NCBI RefSeq assembly: GCF_004323635.1
Contig: NZ_CP036516.1
Location: 88,259-152,258 of the forward strand
Source: Lichenihabitans psoromatis
Lineage (GTDB): Bacteria; Pseudomonadota; Alphaproteobacteria; Rhizobiales; Beijerinckiaceae
DNA length: 64,000 bases
Reading direction: 5' to 3'
Shown here: positions 8,345-18,141 of the stretch, in pieces
Position numbering within the stretch: position 1 is the stretch's first letter
How the letters are laid out: each line of letters starts with the position of its first letter
Notes under the pieces: model-generated
The model's input: only the letters and a program-made list of their open reading frames with translations
Databases searched by the model: none
Told to the model about the DNA's origin: nothing
Program-made: the position numbers and the translations under genes

Positions 8345-8779
8345 ATGGCGGCGATCAAGCTCAAACCCGTAAAGGGGTCGGCCATTCGATCGGATACGTT
8401 GGGCCCACCGCAAGAGCAACGTGAAGCCCACTTCGTCACGAGCTTCATGGACAAGGGGATCGTCGACGTTGATCGCGTCGCGGAGGCGTTCCGGATGTCC
8501 AAGGGCCAGCTCGCTGAAACCGCCGGGCTTGGCATCGCGTCGGTCTCGAAGGCGAACCGGCGCGTGGCGCCCAAGGCGCAGACCCGTGTCACTGAAATGC
8601 TCGAGATCATCAGCCGGGTGCGCGACTGGTCGGGTGGCGAAGCACAGGCGATGGCCTGGTACCGCTCGCAGCCCATTCCCGCGCTCGACGGCCGCACGCC
8701 CGAGGCACTGGTGAAAGCCGGCCGCGCCAGTGCCGTAAGGGAATACCTCGACCATTTCGCCCTTGGCGGATTTGCTTGA
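8345..8779 (+). CDS. Xre/MbcA/ParS-type antitoxin of a RES toxin
   Basis: 144 aa. Central helix-turn-helix-like region and a C-terminal DUF2384-type segment (RTPEALVKAGRASAVREYL) characteristic of antitoxins that block RES toxins. The stop overlaps the downstream RES start by 4 nt. Start ATG 8345 chosen for the family's normal length; the longer in-frame upstream extension overlaps the ardC leader and is rejected. Likely autorepressor of the pair. Confidence 0.85.
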   Translation: MAAIKLKPVKGSAIRSDTLGPPQEQREAHFVTSFMDKGIVDVDRVAEAFRMSKGQLAETAGLGIASVSKANRRVAPKAQTRVTEMLEIISRVRDWSGGEAQAMAWYRSQPIPALDGRTPEALVKAGRASAVREYLDHFALGGFA

Positions 8780-9309
8780 GATTTGTCGGCCGCTGCTATC
8801 GTGCCCATGATCCGGCCTGGTCGTTCTCGCCGCTTTCAGGTGCGGGTGCAGCAGCGACAGGCGGCCGGTTCAACCGCAAGGGGGAGGCCACGCTCTATCT
8901 GTCGCTGGACGTGATGACGTCGTTCGGCGAATGCACCCAGGGCTTCACCAATCGCCTCCAGCCATTGAGCATGTGCGAGTACGACGTCGACTGTGAGGGT
9001 ATCGCCGATCTTCGCGACGATGCGGCGCGGGCCGCGCACGGTGTCACGCGCGATGAACTGTCCTGCTCCTGGCTCACCTTCCAGCTCGCGGGAAAGGCTG
9101 CGCCCTCCTGGCTGGCCATCGATCGTCTCAGGCCTGCGGGTCACACCGGTATTCTGGTCCCGAGCTTCGTGCCGGGAGCCACGGAGGCGAACATCAACCT
9201 CGTCCTCTGGCGCTGGGGGCCAGATCTCCCGCATAAAGTCGACGTCTTCGATCCGACCGGCCGACTGCCCAAAAACCAGATCTCCTGGCCCGCGGCAATC
9301 CGCCGATGA
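8776..9309 (+). CDS. RES-domain toxin
   Basis: 177 aa with the RES arginine motif (GGRFNRKG) followed by LYLSLD and the downstream Ser-rich core. Characterised RES toxins (MbcT, for example) degrade NAD+ in the cytoplasm. The start is a TTG in a TTGA overlap with the antitoxin, consistent with translational coupling. First of three RES/Xre pairs in the window; the other two belong to different RES subgroups. Confidence 0.85.
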   Translation: MRFVGRCYRAHDPAWSFSPLSGAGAAATGGRFNRKGEATLYLSLDVMTSFGECTQGFTNRLQPLSMCEYDVDCEGIADLRDDAARAAHGVTRDELSCSWLTFQLAGKAAPSWLAIDRLRPAGHTGILVPSFVPGATEANINLVLWRWGPDLPHKVDVFDPTGRLPKNQISWPAAIRR

Positions 9310-9430
9310 CGCTCCGTCGCTGGGGCGACGCCGCAAAGTGGAACTGCCGGGGCTGCTACGCCGAGGGAGCAGGGGAGGGCATACGCAGAGGCGTCGACCT
9401 GCAGGGTGTCGATGATGCTCGTCGTTCGCT

Positions 9431-9475
9431 GAAGGCGGATGACCGCCGGTTCCATACCAGCCCCTATGCGAATCC
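9431..9475 (+). repeat. Hairpin plus conserved tag downstream of the RES gene (copy 1)
   Basis: Hairpin GGCGG-ATGA-CCGCC, then GTTCCATACCAGCC and TATGCGAATCC at 9449-9475. The same tag after another hairpin follows the RES gene of the second module (58141-58191). It may mark the edge of the duplicated module or be a recombination or terminator element. Confidence 0.5.
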
Positions 9476-10109
9476 AGGCTGGATCAGATCCATCGCAACG
9501 CGCTGAAGGCCCGGGTCTGACCCACTCCACGAGCGCCTGGTCGCCCGGCCCGACGAGCATCATCTCGGCCTGGTCACGACAGTTGCGGTGCCATGCAGAT
9601 AAATTGTTCCTGCCAGCGTCATTATCGTGCATCTTCTTCTGCGTCTGCAATCAGGGTGACAGCCGTCAGGTAGCCGCAGCCTCGCCGGAAGCGGTCGGCG
9701 GCGGGACCGTCGTCCACCGGCAACGCCTGAGGAGCTGCCTCGCCACCACTGTTTGACTCTCGGTGGCGCATGATTGCGCCCGCGATCCCCATCGTCCGGA
9801 TCTGGCGGACGACGGTTGACAACCACCGCAACCTTGTCGCCCGTGCGCAGGGACCCGGAGGGTGGCGAAAGCCGGTCGGCGCGTAGAGATGGTCGGCCTC
9901 GCGCACCCATTCGAGATCACCGAAACGCGTACAATCCGCTCCGAGCGGAAGTTCGAGGCCAACCACGTCTCCAGCGCGGCTAGATCGGCTGTCATCGGCA
10001 CCTTTCGTCACGGAGGCCAGGTCGATCAGGATCGTCTGGCCAGTTCTGACCCGAACATTCTCACCGTCCTCAAAACCGTTCGGCAGCCTTCTTCAACACC
10101 CTGCTAGTC
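9476..10109. other. Unassigned region with possible broken ORF on the minus strand
   Basis: Minus-strand frames between 9622 and 10011 look partly coding. A start MPMTADLAALETWLASNF at 10001 appears to switch frame near 9930 into a stretch containing WVREADHLYAPTGFR. I recognise neither piece. The rest shows no gene. It lies between the first TA module and the broken IS701. Confidence 0.3.
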
Positions 10110-11352
10110 TTACTGCGTCATAAAACGAGCTGACGGTTTGTTTTGAGTTGATTGCAGCACGGACATCGGGAGAGACGTTGGACGAGGGCGTGGGTGAGCC
10201 GCCGCCGCATGGTCGTAATGGAGGTGGGCACGTGACGCTCGGGCCGAACCGGCGGAGCCGCGGGGTCGGCGATGACTGGGAAGGTAAGGCGTCGGGCCGC
10301 CCCTGGGGCGAGCTGAAGCTGAGGGGGGAATCGTCCCTTGAAGGGTGATGAGGAATCCATAGGCTGCGATGCAGAGGCTTGCGTGATGGTGGAAGCCGCG
10401 CCATCCGCGCCCCTCGTAATGGCCTAAGCCAAGTTCTTGCTTGAGATCCTGATAGTCGCGTTCGATCCGCCAACGCAACTTAGCTGTTTTGACCAAGTCT
10501 TCGATCGAGGTCTCTGGTGGCATGGTCGAGAGCCAATACTTGATTGGCTCGGCCGCATCCTCCGGCCATTCGATCATCAACCACTCCATAGCGCGCGGCT
10601 CGGAACGATTATAGTCCCTGGAGGCGGGTCGGAGGCGGACAGCAGCGAAGCGGGACGCGAGATCGACGTTGGTCCCTTCGCGCCACGTCATGCTCTGCCA
10701 AGCTTCGGTTGGGAGCTGTTCGGCCAACGCCCTGGCTGAGACAGGCTTGTTGTCAGGGCTGCGGCGCAGCAAGGACGGCGGTCGGCCCTTTCCGCTCCAG
10801 GGTTTGGGAGGCAGCGGCTCTTCGCCGGGGCGCCACACACTGAGCGTCGGTTGCACCCCGACCACATAGGCGAGCCCCAGGGCGGACAGGCCGGCGCGGA
10901 AGCCGCCGTCCGCGCCGTAGCCGGCATCCGCCAGGATCACGCCGGGAGCCACACGCTGGGCCTGCGCCGCCGCGATCTGGTCGAGCGCGATCTGCGGCTT
11001 GGTCTGGAACACGACATCCGGCGGAACCTTGGCCTTGCGGCGCTGCTCGGGATCGTCAGCCCAGGCTTGCGGAAGATAGAGTCGGTAGGCGATCGGCAGG
11101 CTCGCGGCCTCGTTCGCCACCGACAGGCTCACCGCCACTTGGCAGTTGTCCTGTTTGCCGAGCTGACCGCAATACTGCCGCGCCACCCCGACCGAGTGGC
11201 GCCCCTTCTTGGGGAACCCCGTATCGTCGACGATCCAGGCCTTGATCGGCCCCTGTCGCTCGATGACCGGCAGCACGTGATCGCGGACCTGGGCCATCAC
11301 CGCCATGTCCGACCAAGGTGCCTCCCCGACAAGGTGCTGATGGTGCCCTGAA
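10110..11352 (-). pseudogene. IS701-family transposase, truncated and frameshifted
   Basis: Carries IS701 DDE features: IVDDTGFPKKG, ILADAGYG, and RDYQDLKQELGLGHYEGR near the C-terminus. The N-terminal 80 or so residues are missing where the IS3 element begins at 11353; they are not found beyond the far end of that element, so a deletion accompanied the insertion. The last part has shifted frame: the expected FPPQLQLAPG and CPCCNQL tail reads in the neighbouring frame near 10360-10130. Non-functional as it stands. Confidence 0.85.
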
Positions 11353-11368
11353 TTGATGGACACGGGGG

Positions 11369-12229
11369 TTATGCCGCCAGCCTCTCGGCTTGTTCTGGCG
11401 TTTTGTAGCCGAGCGCAGAGTGGATCCGTCGTCGGTTATAATAGCCTTCGATGTAGGCGAACAGGTCGCGTCGGGCCTCGTCGCGTGTCGCCCAGTGACA
11501 TTGGTGGACGAGTTCGACCTTCAGCGTGTGGAAGAAGCTCTCCATCGGGGCGTTGTCGTAACAGCAGCCCGTGCGGCTCATCGACGGCGTCGCCGCCATG
11601 ACGGCCAGCTGCTTTCGGTAGACCTCGGCGGCGTATTGGCTGCCACGATCCGAATGTTGGATGAGCCCGGCCCCTGGGCGTTGACGCTGGGCGGCCATCA
11701 TGAGCGCGGCGAGCGGCAGCTCGGTGCGCATATGATCGCGCATCGCCCAGCCGACGATCTTGCGCGTGGCGAGGTCGAGGACCGCAGCGAGATAGAGCCA
11801 TCCCTCTCCGGTGGCGATATAGGTGATGTCCGCCAGCCAGACGGTGTTCGGAGTTGTTGCCGCGAACACCTGCTTGAGCCGGTTTGGCGCGATCGGAAGA
11901 TCATGGCGGCTGTCCGTTGTGCAAGGCTTGAACCGACGCCCTGCCAGGCCGCGAATCCCGTGGTGGCGCATCAAACGGGCGACGCGTCCCCGGCTCACCG
12001 TCCGGCCTTCAGCACGAAGCGCGGCGTGCATCCTCGGTGAGCCATAGCGGCCACGATGCTCGGCCTCGAGACGCCGGACATCGCCAAGCAGATGACGGTT
12101 GGCGACGAGCCGAGCACTGTCGGGGCGATCCCGCCATGCATAGTAGCCGCTGGCAGAGACCTGCAGCACGCGGCACATGAGCCGGATCGGCCACGTGCCG
12201 ACGTGATCGCGGATGAACGTGAACCTCAT
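11369..12229 (-). CDS. IS3-family transposase OrfB
   Basis: 286 aa with the rve integrase core: catalytic Asp in VWLADITYI, Asp in QHSDRGSQY, and Glu in NAPMESFF, followed by the usual YYNRRRIHSALGYKTP tail. Normally made as an OrfAB fusion by frameshifting from orfA, with which it overlaps by 4 nt. Confidence 0.92.
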   Translation of the reverse strand: MRFTFIRDHVGTWPIRLMCRVLQVSASGYYAWRDRPDSARLVANRHLLGDVRRLEAEHRGRYGSPRMHAALRAEGRTVSRGRVARLMRHHGIRGLAGRRFKPCTTDSRHDLPIAPNRLKQVFAATTPNTVWLADITYIATGEGWLYLAAVLDLATRKIVGWAMRDHMRTELPLAALMMAAQRQRPGAGLIQHSDRGSQYAAEVYRKQLAVMAATPSMSRTGCCYDNAPMESFFHTLKVELVHQCHWATRDEARRDLFAYIEGYYNRRRIHSALGYKTPEQAERLAA

Positions 12230-12540
12230 CTGGGCACCTCCGCGAAGATGCCGATGGCTTTTTTTAGGACGTCGCGCTCCATGCGCGTGCGATCGAGATC
12301 CCGCTTCAGCCGCGCAATCTCGGCAGCCTGGTCGGCCGGGGACGGGAGCTGCGGCACCCCGGCCGCGACCGCTCGCGAACGGGCAGCGCCGGTGTGGATG
12401 GCCGCTCGCCAGTTCCGCAGCATCGACGGCGAGATGCCGACCTCCGTGGCAACCTGCATCAACGGCCGACTGCTACTTTCAAGCAGCGCAACAGCCTCTC
12501 GTTTAAACTCGGGAGCGAACTCCCGCCTCGTTTTGGGCAT
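12226..12540 (-). CDS. IS3-family OrfA
   Basis: 104 aa from MPKTRREFAPEFKREAV: helix-turn-helix (VATEVGISPSMLRNW) and a C-terminal leucine-zipper-like segment (IARLKRDLDRTRMERDVL) for multimerisation and binding of the IS ends. An in-frame ATG seven codons upstream (12561) is an alternative start. Confidence 0.88.
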   Translation of the reverse strand: MPKTRREFAPEFKREAVALLESSSRPLMQVATEVGISPSMLRNWRAAIHTGAARSRAVAAGVPQLPSPADQAAEIARLKRDLDRTRMERDVLKKAIGIFAEVPR

Positions 12541-12588
12541 CCAAACACCTTTCCCGCTCATCCGAGCGTATCAAAGGTGTCCACCAAT

Positions 12589-13342
12589 GCGAGGGACCAT
12601 CAAAGGCGGCATCGACAAAGTCGCGGACGGGGAGCTGCGTCGCGAGGCCGATCAGTCCCGCGCCGGCGAAGGCGACGGCTTGGGTGAGGCTCTCCCTGCA
12701 CTTGGCCGAAAGCGGCATCGTTTCATCCGTCGGGCGAGAACAGGTGATGGGTGACGTGGTCAAGGCTTCGCGGCACCTTACTGCTTTGGTTTCCGTCTGA
12801 ACAGGAGGCGGCACTTGGTGGGGACCGCGGCGACCGTGACGCGCGCAGAGGTCGCGGCTGCCGAGGGGTTGCCTACGCGGTCATCGACCGCCGCCGAGCC
12901 TTCGCAGGATCCGAGCGTTCCCGGAAGCCGGGAACGCCGGGCGAGACTACAGAAAGCTGAGGAACCTATAGTTGTCGGCGAAGAAAGACATGTCCCGTCC
13001 TGGGCGGACCGCGCGCGGCTCGATGGATGATGCTCGCGCGAAGTGGCGCAAAAGCATCAGAGGCATCAGGCGGCGCACGGGATCCTGGCGCTCCGCCGCG
13101 GTTGTGCTCAATACTGCGCGAGGAACGTTGCTTCGAAGCTTTAGCGACTTGTCTGAACAACCTGACACGACGCGAAGGCGAATGTTCGGAGTTTAGGGAG
13201 ATTCTAGCTGGGCGATCAATCGTTGCGTAAACGGCCGTTCTCGCATCGATATAGCAAGTCTTTCGTAATTCTCGGCCGCCTCTCTCAGCGGATTGATGCT
13301 GAACCGTGTTGCGTAATCAGTGTGTCTCTGCGATCGTCTGAC
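12589..13342. other. Intergenic between IS3 and the recombinase gene
   Basis: No convincing gene. A minus-strand frame at 12590-12814 contains FAGAGLIGLATQLPV and runs into the IS end, so it may be the start of a truncated gene. Bases 13203-13342 directly precede the recombinase and are where its res/crossover site would be expected; no clear inverted repeat array could be defined by eye. Confidence 0.3.
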
Positions 13343-13999
13343 ATGGGTTCCGCAACGAAACGGCCTTCGAAAAAGGATGCTGCTGCTTCAGCCTCTCTGC
13401 TGATCGGCTACGCGCGCGTGTCCACGGAAGATCAGAAGCTGGATCTGCAGAAAGATGCGCTGGTGAGCGCAGGGTGCGATCGGATTTTTGAGGACCGGGC
13501 ATCGGGAGCGCGACCAGAGAGGCCCGGCCTCCGCGAGGCTCTTTCGCATCTACGACGCGGCGACACTTTGGTTGTCTGGAAGCTCGACCGACTCGGGCGG
13601 ACGACCCACCAGCTCGTGGGCCTGCTCGAACAATTTGAGCAGGATGGTGTCAAACTTCGATCGCTGCAGGACGGGATCGATCCATCGACCACCATGGGAA
13701 AAGCCATGCTGCAGATCGGTGCTGTCTTTGCAGAGATGGAGCGCAACCTGATCCGCGAACGGACACGCGCCGGGCTGGCTGCAGCGCGGGCCCGCGGACG
13801 ACTGGGAGGGCGAAAGCCAAAGATTGGCAAGGACGCCGTAGATACGGCCAGACGGCTGATGAAGGATCCTGATCTGACGATGTCTGAGATCGCTCAACGT
13901 CTCGGAGTCAATCGCGTCACACTCTATCGCACGTTGGAACGTGAGGCTGATTTTCGGCCTCGAGCGCCCGGACGCAAACCCGGGGGAAAACGGGTCTGA
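13343..13999 (+). CDS. Serine recombinase (resolvase/invertase family)
   Basis: 218 aa. N-terminal resolvase domain with the catalytic serine in IGYARVSTEDQ, the DRASGARPERPGL and LVVWKLDRLGR motifs, and AEMERNLIRERTRAG leading into helix E. A C-terminal Hin-like helix-turn-helix (MSEIAQRLGVNRVTLYRTL) completes it. Full length for the Tn3-resolvase/DNA-invertase group. ATG 13343 is preferred over the 40-codon upstream extension, which lacks family sequence. Probably left by a transposon or acts in multimer resolution. Confidence 0.9.
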   Translation: MGSATKRPSKKDAAASASLLIGYARVSTEDQKLDLQKDALVSAGCDRIFEDRASGARPERPGLREALSHLRRGDTLVVWKLDRLGRTTHQLVGLLEQFEQDGVKLRSLQDGIDPSTTMGKAMLQIGAVFAEMERNLIRERTRAGLAAARARGRLGGRKPKIGKDAVDTARRLMKDPDLTMSEIAQRLGVNRVTLYRTLEREADFRPRAPGRKPGGKRV

Positions 14000-14517
14000 C
14001 CCTCCGGCCCTCTATTAAAGGAATGCGGAAGACCCCTCTTTCGGCACTTCGCATCGACGCTATCTGGCCGTGAGCAGAATGGCCGCTTTCCGCCGTAATA
14101 ATCTCAAATTTGCTGTTCGTCGGCTCCGTACTGCCAGCCATTGGAGCTCGATACTTGGGGTGGTTGTGGGCTACAGCGGTCGAGTCCTCTGGGGGTAAAG
14201 GGAGCAACTACCGACCAGACCAACTTGAATGTCTACCAGGTCACGGCGATCGTCGGAACGCGCATGGTGGAGGTCAGGGCCATCCCGCAAGCCGACGCGA
14301 GCACGGGGTGGGAGGCGTGTGTGACGGGCAAGGCGATGCCGGCCCTCGATGCCTTTACGGGCGAGCCACTACGGCGCCGCGTCGACGGTCGACGCCGGTC
14401 CGTGCGAATCGATGATTGCAGGACGGCTCTCGTTTGGGACGGGCGCCCAAAGGCCTGGACTGCCTATGCATGACGGGATCGGAAGCGAGCAAAGCGGCAT
14501 CGCAGGAGGATACGGAC
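14000..14517. other. Non-coding or decayed stretch
   Basis: A plus-strand frame 14141-14473 (containing YQVTAIVGTRMVEVRAIPQ) could be a small hypothetical gene, but there is no clear ribosome binding site or family match. Nothing else is seen. Confidence 0.25.
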
Positions 14518-14979
14518 ATGCCGCGAACGGTCGATGCGGACGGGGGTCACGGCGGGATCTGTGCGTTTTGGGGGACGCTGGTAAGACCCGATTACATCAC
14601 GTGCACGGGGTGCGGGGCCACATGGCGGCACCGCATCACCGCGTGGGGGCTACTGATGATCAGGGGCGCGTGGCCGTCCGGTCTGTTCCTCGGCCTAGTC
14701 TCTGTTAGTCCATTGACGTTTCGCGTAGCCAAAGTCTTCACGTCCTCGCAAGCGGTGTCAGCCCCCCGGGTGGCAAGCGGCCCCGTCGCACGGTCAGCAC
14801 GATTTGGATCGCGACGACGGATCCGTAAACCGCGAGCAGGAGGTATAGGCTCATGCGGTCAACCTGCCAGTCGTGCCAGAGCAGCAGACCGAGGCTGGCG
14901 GTGGCGAGAAGTCCGCCGGCGAGCGGGATCGACGGCGACAACCCGATGCGCCCCGAAAGCCGCAAGGCGGAAAAGTTGA
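14518..14979 (+). CDS. Small hypothetical protein with a CxxC pair, 3' end doubtful
   Basis: ATG 14518 has a good GGAGG ribosome binding site 8 nt upstream. The first 70 residues include ITCTGCGATW, a half zinc-ribbon pattern, then a hydrophobic segment. After about 14738 the frame runs antisense over the permease 3' end, so the native C-terminus has probably been lost. Function unknown. Confidence 0.35.
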   Translation: MPRTVDADGGHGGICAFWGTLVRPDYITCTGCGATWRHRITAWGLLMIRGAWPSGLFLGLVSVSPLTFRVAKVFTSSQAVSAPRVASGPVARSARFGSRRRIRKPRAGGIGSCGQPASRARAADRGWRWREVRRRAGSTATTRCAPKAARRKS

Positions 14980-16057
14980 CGGCGGCAAAGATGACGAGGA
15001 ACGTCGCGCTCGCGAAGCCCGAGATCGCCGGCAGCGGGACCAGTAGCGCGAAGGCGAGCGACAGGACGGTGAGGGCGAGCAGCGAGACATAGGGAACTGG
15101 ACGGATGCGCTCCTGGAGGGCAAAAACCTGGGGAAGCGCATGTTCCTCGGCCATCACCATGGCAAGCCGTGCGGCGCCGAACAACGTCGCGTTGATGGCG
15201 GACGCGGTTGAGAGCAGCGCGGCGATGCCGATCAGCACGAATCCGGCCTCGCCCAAGGTCGGCCGCGCGGCCACCGCGAGCACGTATTCCTGGTCCTGCT
15301 GGATCTGCGCCGGAGTAAGGTTGCCGAGTGCCGCGACGGCGACGACGATGTAGATGATCGTGGTAAGGACGATCGCGATGACGATGGCGCGGCGCAGGTT
15401 GTGTTCCGGATCCGCCATCTCGTCGATCGCGTTGGGAATGAGTTCAAACCCCTCATAGGCCACGAATATCAAGGCAACCGCGACCAGGGGCGAAGCGATG
15501 CCGCGATCGAAAAGCGGTACGAAATGGGCGGTTTTGATGCCGATGAAGCCGGCGGCGGCGAACACGGCGAGGATAAGCAGCTTGATGGCAACGACGCCGA
15601 GCTCGACGCTGCCCGACGTGCGCGCGCCACGGAGGTTGATGCCGAGAAACCCAACCAGCACCAGCCCCGCCAACACTGCCGTGGCCGGCCGTGCGCCGCC
15701 CAGACCGAACAGCGTCGCACCATAATCGCCGAACGCCGTCGCGTAGAGCGCGAGCGTTCCGACGTAGCCGACGACCAAGAGCCAGCCGGCGCAGCCCGCG
15801 ACCAAGGGAGAGGCGAAGGCCTTATCGATGTAGGTGAAGCTGCCGCCGTCGCCGCGAAAGTGAAGGCCGAGATGGGCGTAGGAGAGGCCTGTCAGCAGGG
15901 CGATCACACCACCGCCCGCAAGCGTCAGGACAACGGCGTGTCCCGCGGTGGCGATGGCTAGGCCAAGCACCGCGAAGATACCCCCGCCGATCATGCCGCC
16001 GATGCCGATCGCGCTGACCTCGGCGAGATTCAGCTTGTCCTTGTCGACCCTTGCCAT
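14738..16057 (-). CDS. APC-superfamily amino acid/polyamine permease
   Basis: 439 aa, about 12 hydrophobic segments. The first contains the signature IGIGGMIGGGIFAVLG of APC transporters (unwound TM1 substrate site). Integral inner-membrane protein expected to import amino acids or related amines; the substrate cannot be assigned. It lies 103 nt downstream of the metallophosphoesterase gene on the same strand and may be co-transcribed. Length is typical. It appears to be cargo rather than part of the transfer machinery. Confidence 0.85.
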   Translation of the reverse strand: MARVDKDKLNLAEVSAIGIGGMIGGGIFAVLGLAIATAGHAVVLTLAGGGVIALLTGLSYAHLGLHFRGDGGSFTYIDKAFASPLVAGCAGWLLVVGYVGTLALYATAFGDYGATLFGLGGARPATAVLAGLVLVGFLGINLRGARTSGSVELGVVAIKLLILAVFAAAGFIGIKTAHFVPLFDRGIASPLVAVALIFVAYEGFELIPNAIDEMADPEHNLRRAIVIAIVLTTIIYIVVAVAALGNLTPAQIQQDQEYVLAVAARPTLGEAGFVLIGIAALLSTASAINATLFGAARLAMVMAEEHALPQVFALQERIRPVPYVSLLALTVLSLAFALLVPLPAISGFASATFLVIFAAVNFSALRLSGRIGLSPSIPLAGGLLATASLGLLLWHDWQVDRMSLYLLLAVYGSVVAIQIVLTVRRGRLPPGGLTPLART

Positions 16058-16159
16058 GCTTCGGTTTCCTGGCTGCGGCCGGCGACGGCGCGATCACGTC
16101 GATCGGGGAGCGACATCGATGCGCCCAGGCGGGTTTCTTGTCGACGAGGACGATCGGCG

Positions 16160-17257
16160 TCACGCGACCCGACGCCGCGTAATGCGAGTGAGTTCCGGCG
16201 GGCGCCCCAACCGTAGCGCGAAACCGGGCCACAGGGCGCTGCCGTTGTTGACGTAGAGCGTCATTCCGTCGACGTCGTAGCGCCCCGACACGAACCCGTC
16301 GTTCATGCGCGCGACGAGGCGGTCCAGGCCCCGGATCATGCCGCCGTGCGTATGCCCGGACAGTTGCAGCGAGACGCCACGCGCGGCGGCCTCCTTGGCC
16401 TTTCTCGGCTGATGGTCGAGCAGCACGATCGGGACGCCCTCGGGGGCTCCGGCGAGCGCGGCGGTCAGGTCGGGCTCGGGGTTGCCCGTCCCCGCCGCGG
16501 ATCGGTCCGTCACCCCGGCGAGAATAAATCGCCCCTCACGCCGCTTCAGGACCACATGGTCGTTGAGGAGCATGGTCATTCCCATCCCGGCGAGGTGCCC
16601 CATCCACTCGCGGTAGCCGAAGTAATATTCGTGGTTGCCCTGGATCGCGTAGACGCCGTCCGGCGCGTGGAGACCGCGCAGCGGCTCGACGTCCGCCCGT
16701 CGCTTGGCGAGGGTGCCGTCGATGAAATCCCCGGTCACGACGATCAAGTCAACGCCCAGCGCGTTGGACCGCTCGACCAGCGTGCGGGTCCAGGACGCCG
16801 GGAACAGGCGGCTGATGTGCAGGTCGGTCAATTGGAGGATGCGATAGTCGTCGAACGCCGATGGCAGCCCGTGGATTTCGACCGTCACGTCCTTCAGGGG
16901 CGGTACCCGGACCGCCGCATGCACGCCGACCGCGGCGAGCAGCGAGGCGACGCTCGCCAGGGCGTATCTGACGCCATCCGGGACCGTCCCGTGCTCGCCC
17001 CGCACCAGCGTCATCGGCACCTTGACCGCACCGAGCGCTACGAGCAGTACGGCGAGGAACGCGATCGCGCCGAACGCCCACGTGAACAGGATCACGATGG
17101 GACGCGGGAACTCCGGCGACAGGACGGATCCCGACGAGAGACGGCTGACCAGATGATATTGCGACCCGACGAGCAGGAGCACCGCCAAGATGCCCTTGAC
17201 CCATAGGGGTACCGCGAGCGGCATCACGATCCCGAACAGGACCAGCAGGAACGGCAA
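16160..17257 (-). CDS. Membrane-anchored metallophosphoesterase (YkuE-like)
   Basis: 365 aa. Four hydrophobic N-terminal segments (residues about 1-115) precede a calcineurin-like phosphoesterase domain with all metal motifs: DLHISR, GDFIDG, GNHE and GHTHGG. Proteins of this layout hydrolyse phosphoesters such as UDP-linked lipid intermediates at the membrane; the substrate here is unknown. First gene of a probable two-gene unit with the permease. Confidence 0.88.
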   Translation of the reverse strand: MPFLLVLFGIVMPLAVPLWVKGILAVLLLVGSQYHLVSRLSSGSVLSPEFPRPIVILFTWAFGAIAFLAVLLVALGAVKVPMTLVRGEHGTVPDGVRYALASVASLLAAVGVHAAVRVPPLKDVTVEIHGLPSAFDDYRILQLTDLHISRLFPASWTRTLVERSNALGVDLIVVTGDFIDGTLAKRRADVEPLRGLHAPDGVYAIQGNHEYYFGYREWMGHLAGMGMTMLLNDHVVLKRREGRFILAGVTDRSAAGTGNPEPDLTAALAGAPEGVPIVLLDHQPRKAKEAAARGVSLQLSGHTHGGMIRGLDRLVARMNDGFVSGRYDVDGMTLYVNNGSALWPGFALRLGRPPELTRITRRRVA

Positions 17258-17647
17258 ACCGAGGACGAGATGGAAGATGGTCCGCTCTCCGACGACGCCG
17301 TCCCAGAACCGGCGACGGAAAGCTCCAGGTACGTGGAACGAGCCGGTCCCGCAAATTCAGGGTACCCCGTAGCCGAGGCTTCCGGCTCGTCCACGGGCCC
17401 GCGCCTCACGGCCTCGTCGACCTGCTGACCTGACCACAGGACGGCTTCGCCTCGTCGCCTTGCCGCAACGGCGCCGTCCGACCTTCTTCCCCTGCGTTCC
17501 GCATTCCTCGCGAGGCAAGAACACCGGCCGACCCCGTCCTCCACTGCGTTGCGGTCCACAAGCGGATGCGGCGTCGATCGCCTCCGGTCCCTGGATTGCC
17601 ATCGAGGACGCGACGGCGCGGGCCCGAACGGGAAGCAGGAGAGCAAC
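17258..17647. other. No gene seen
   Basis: Long frames here on both strands are composition-driven and show no family motif. The final 15 bases hold the AGGAG ribosome binding site of the DUF736 stub. Confidence 0.4.
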
Positions 17648-17734
17648 ATGGCTACCATCGGAACCTTCAAGGCCAACGGCACCGAGTTCACCGGCGATCG
17701 CTCCGGTTTCGCACTGGAGTTTCGCACAAGCTAA
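17648..17734 (+). pseudogene. DUF736 protein, 5' stub only
   Basis: Begins MATIGTFKANGTEFTG, the characteristic N-terminus of the roughly 100-aa DUF736 family found on rhizobial and sphingomonad plasmids, with a proper AGGAG site. It terminates after 28 codons in unrelated sequence. A deletion or insertion removed the remainder. Confidence 0.7.
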
Positions 17735-17970
17735 GCGGCTGATCCAATTAGGCCCCGCCGGGTCATGCGAAATGTATGGTTTCTGCAGAATGCGGAATGG
17801 CCGCTTTGGAGACCGGCTAGAAACGCATGGAACGTTCGGGATGGGCGCAAAGTCGAACATCCGAAATGTTCCGGTCGGCATCGACGTTCTCCGACGCATC
17901 TGTACCGGCCGGACCCCGGCGGACAAACTTCAGAGACGCGGGCGCTGTCGCGCCAGCGTCTTTGGATGGC

Positions 17971-18141
17971 TCACACTCCGAATGGATCGTACTCGTGAAT
18001 GATCGATCCGGCATCGCCGTCGAACTCATCCGAGGGCAGCACACCGAAACCATTCTCGCCCCGGAAGAGAACGACGCAGACCATGAGCGTTTTGGCGAGG
18101 TTCCAGGCGTGGTTCTGCGCGAGGGTGAGGTTCTTCGACAT
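17971..18141 (-). CDS. Small conserved plasmid protein, 56 aa
   Basis: Starts MSKNLTLAQNHAWNLAKTL and ends with EFDGDAGSIIHEYDPFGV. GGGAG ribosome binding site 9 nt before ATG 18141. I recognise the pattern (short, ending IIHEYDPF) from small ORFs accompanying DUF736 and helicase genes on alphaproteobacterial plasmids, but no function is known to me. No membrane segment. Confidence 0.7.
   Translation of the reverse strand: MSKNLTLAQNHAWNLAKTLMVCVVLFRGENGFGVLPSDEFDGDAGSIIHEYDPFGV

Larger units (their letters stand above)
11353..12588 (-). mobile_element. IS3-family insertion sequence (A)
   Basis: Bounded by inverted ends ATTGATGGACAC (11353-11364) and GTGTCCACCAAT (12577-12588, inverted). 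Contains overlapping orfA and orfB on the minus strand, both intact. It truncates the IS701 transposase on its left. Confidence 0.8.
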
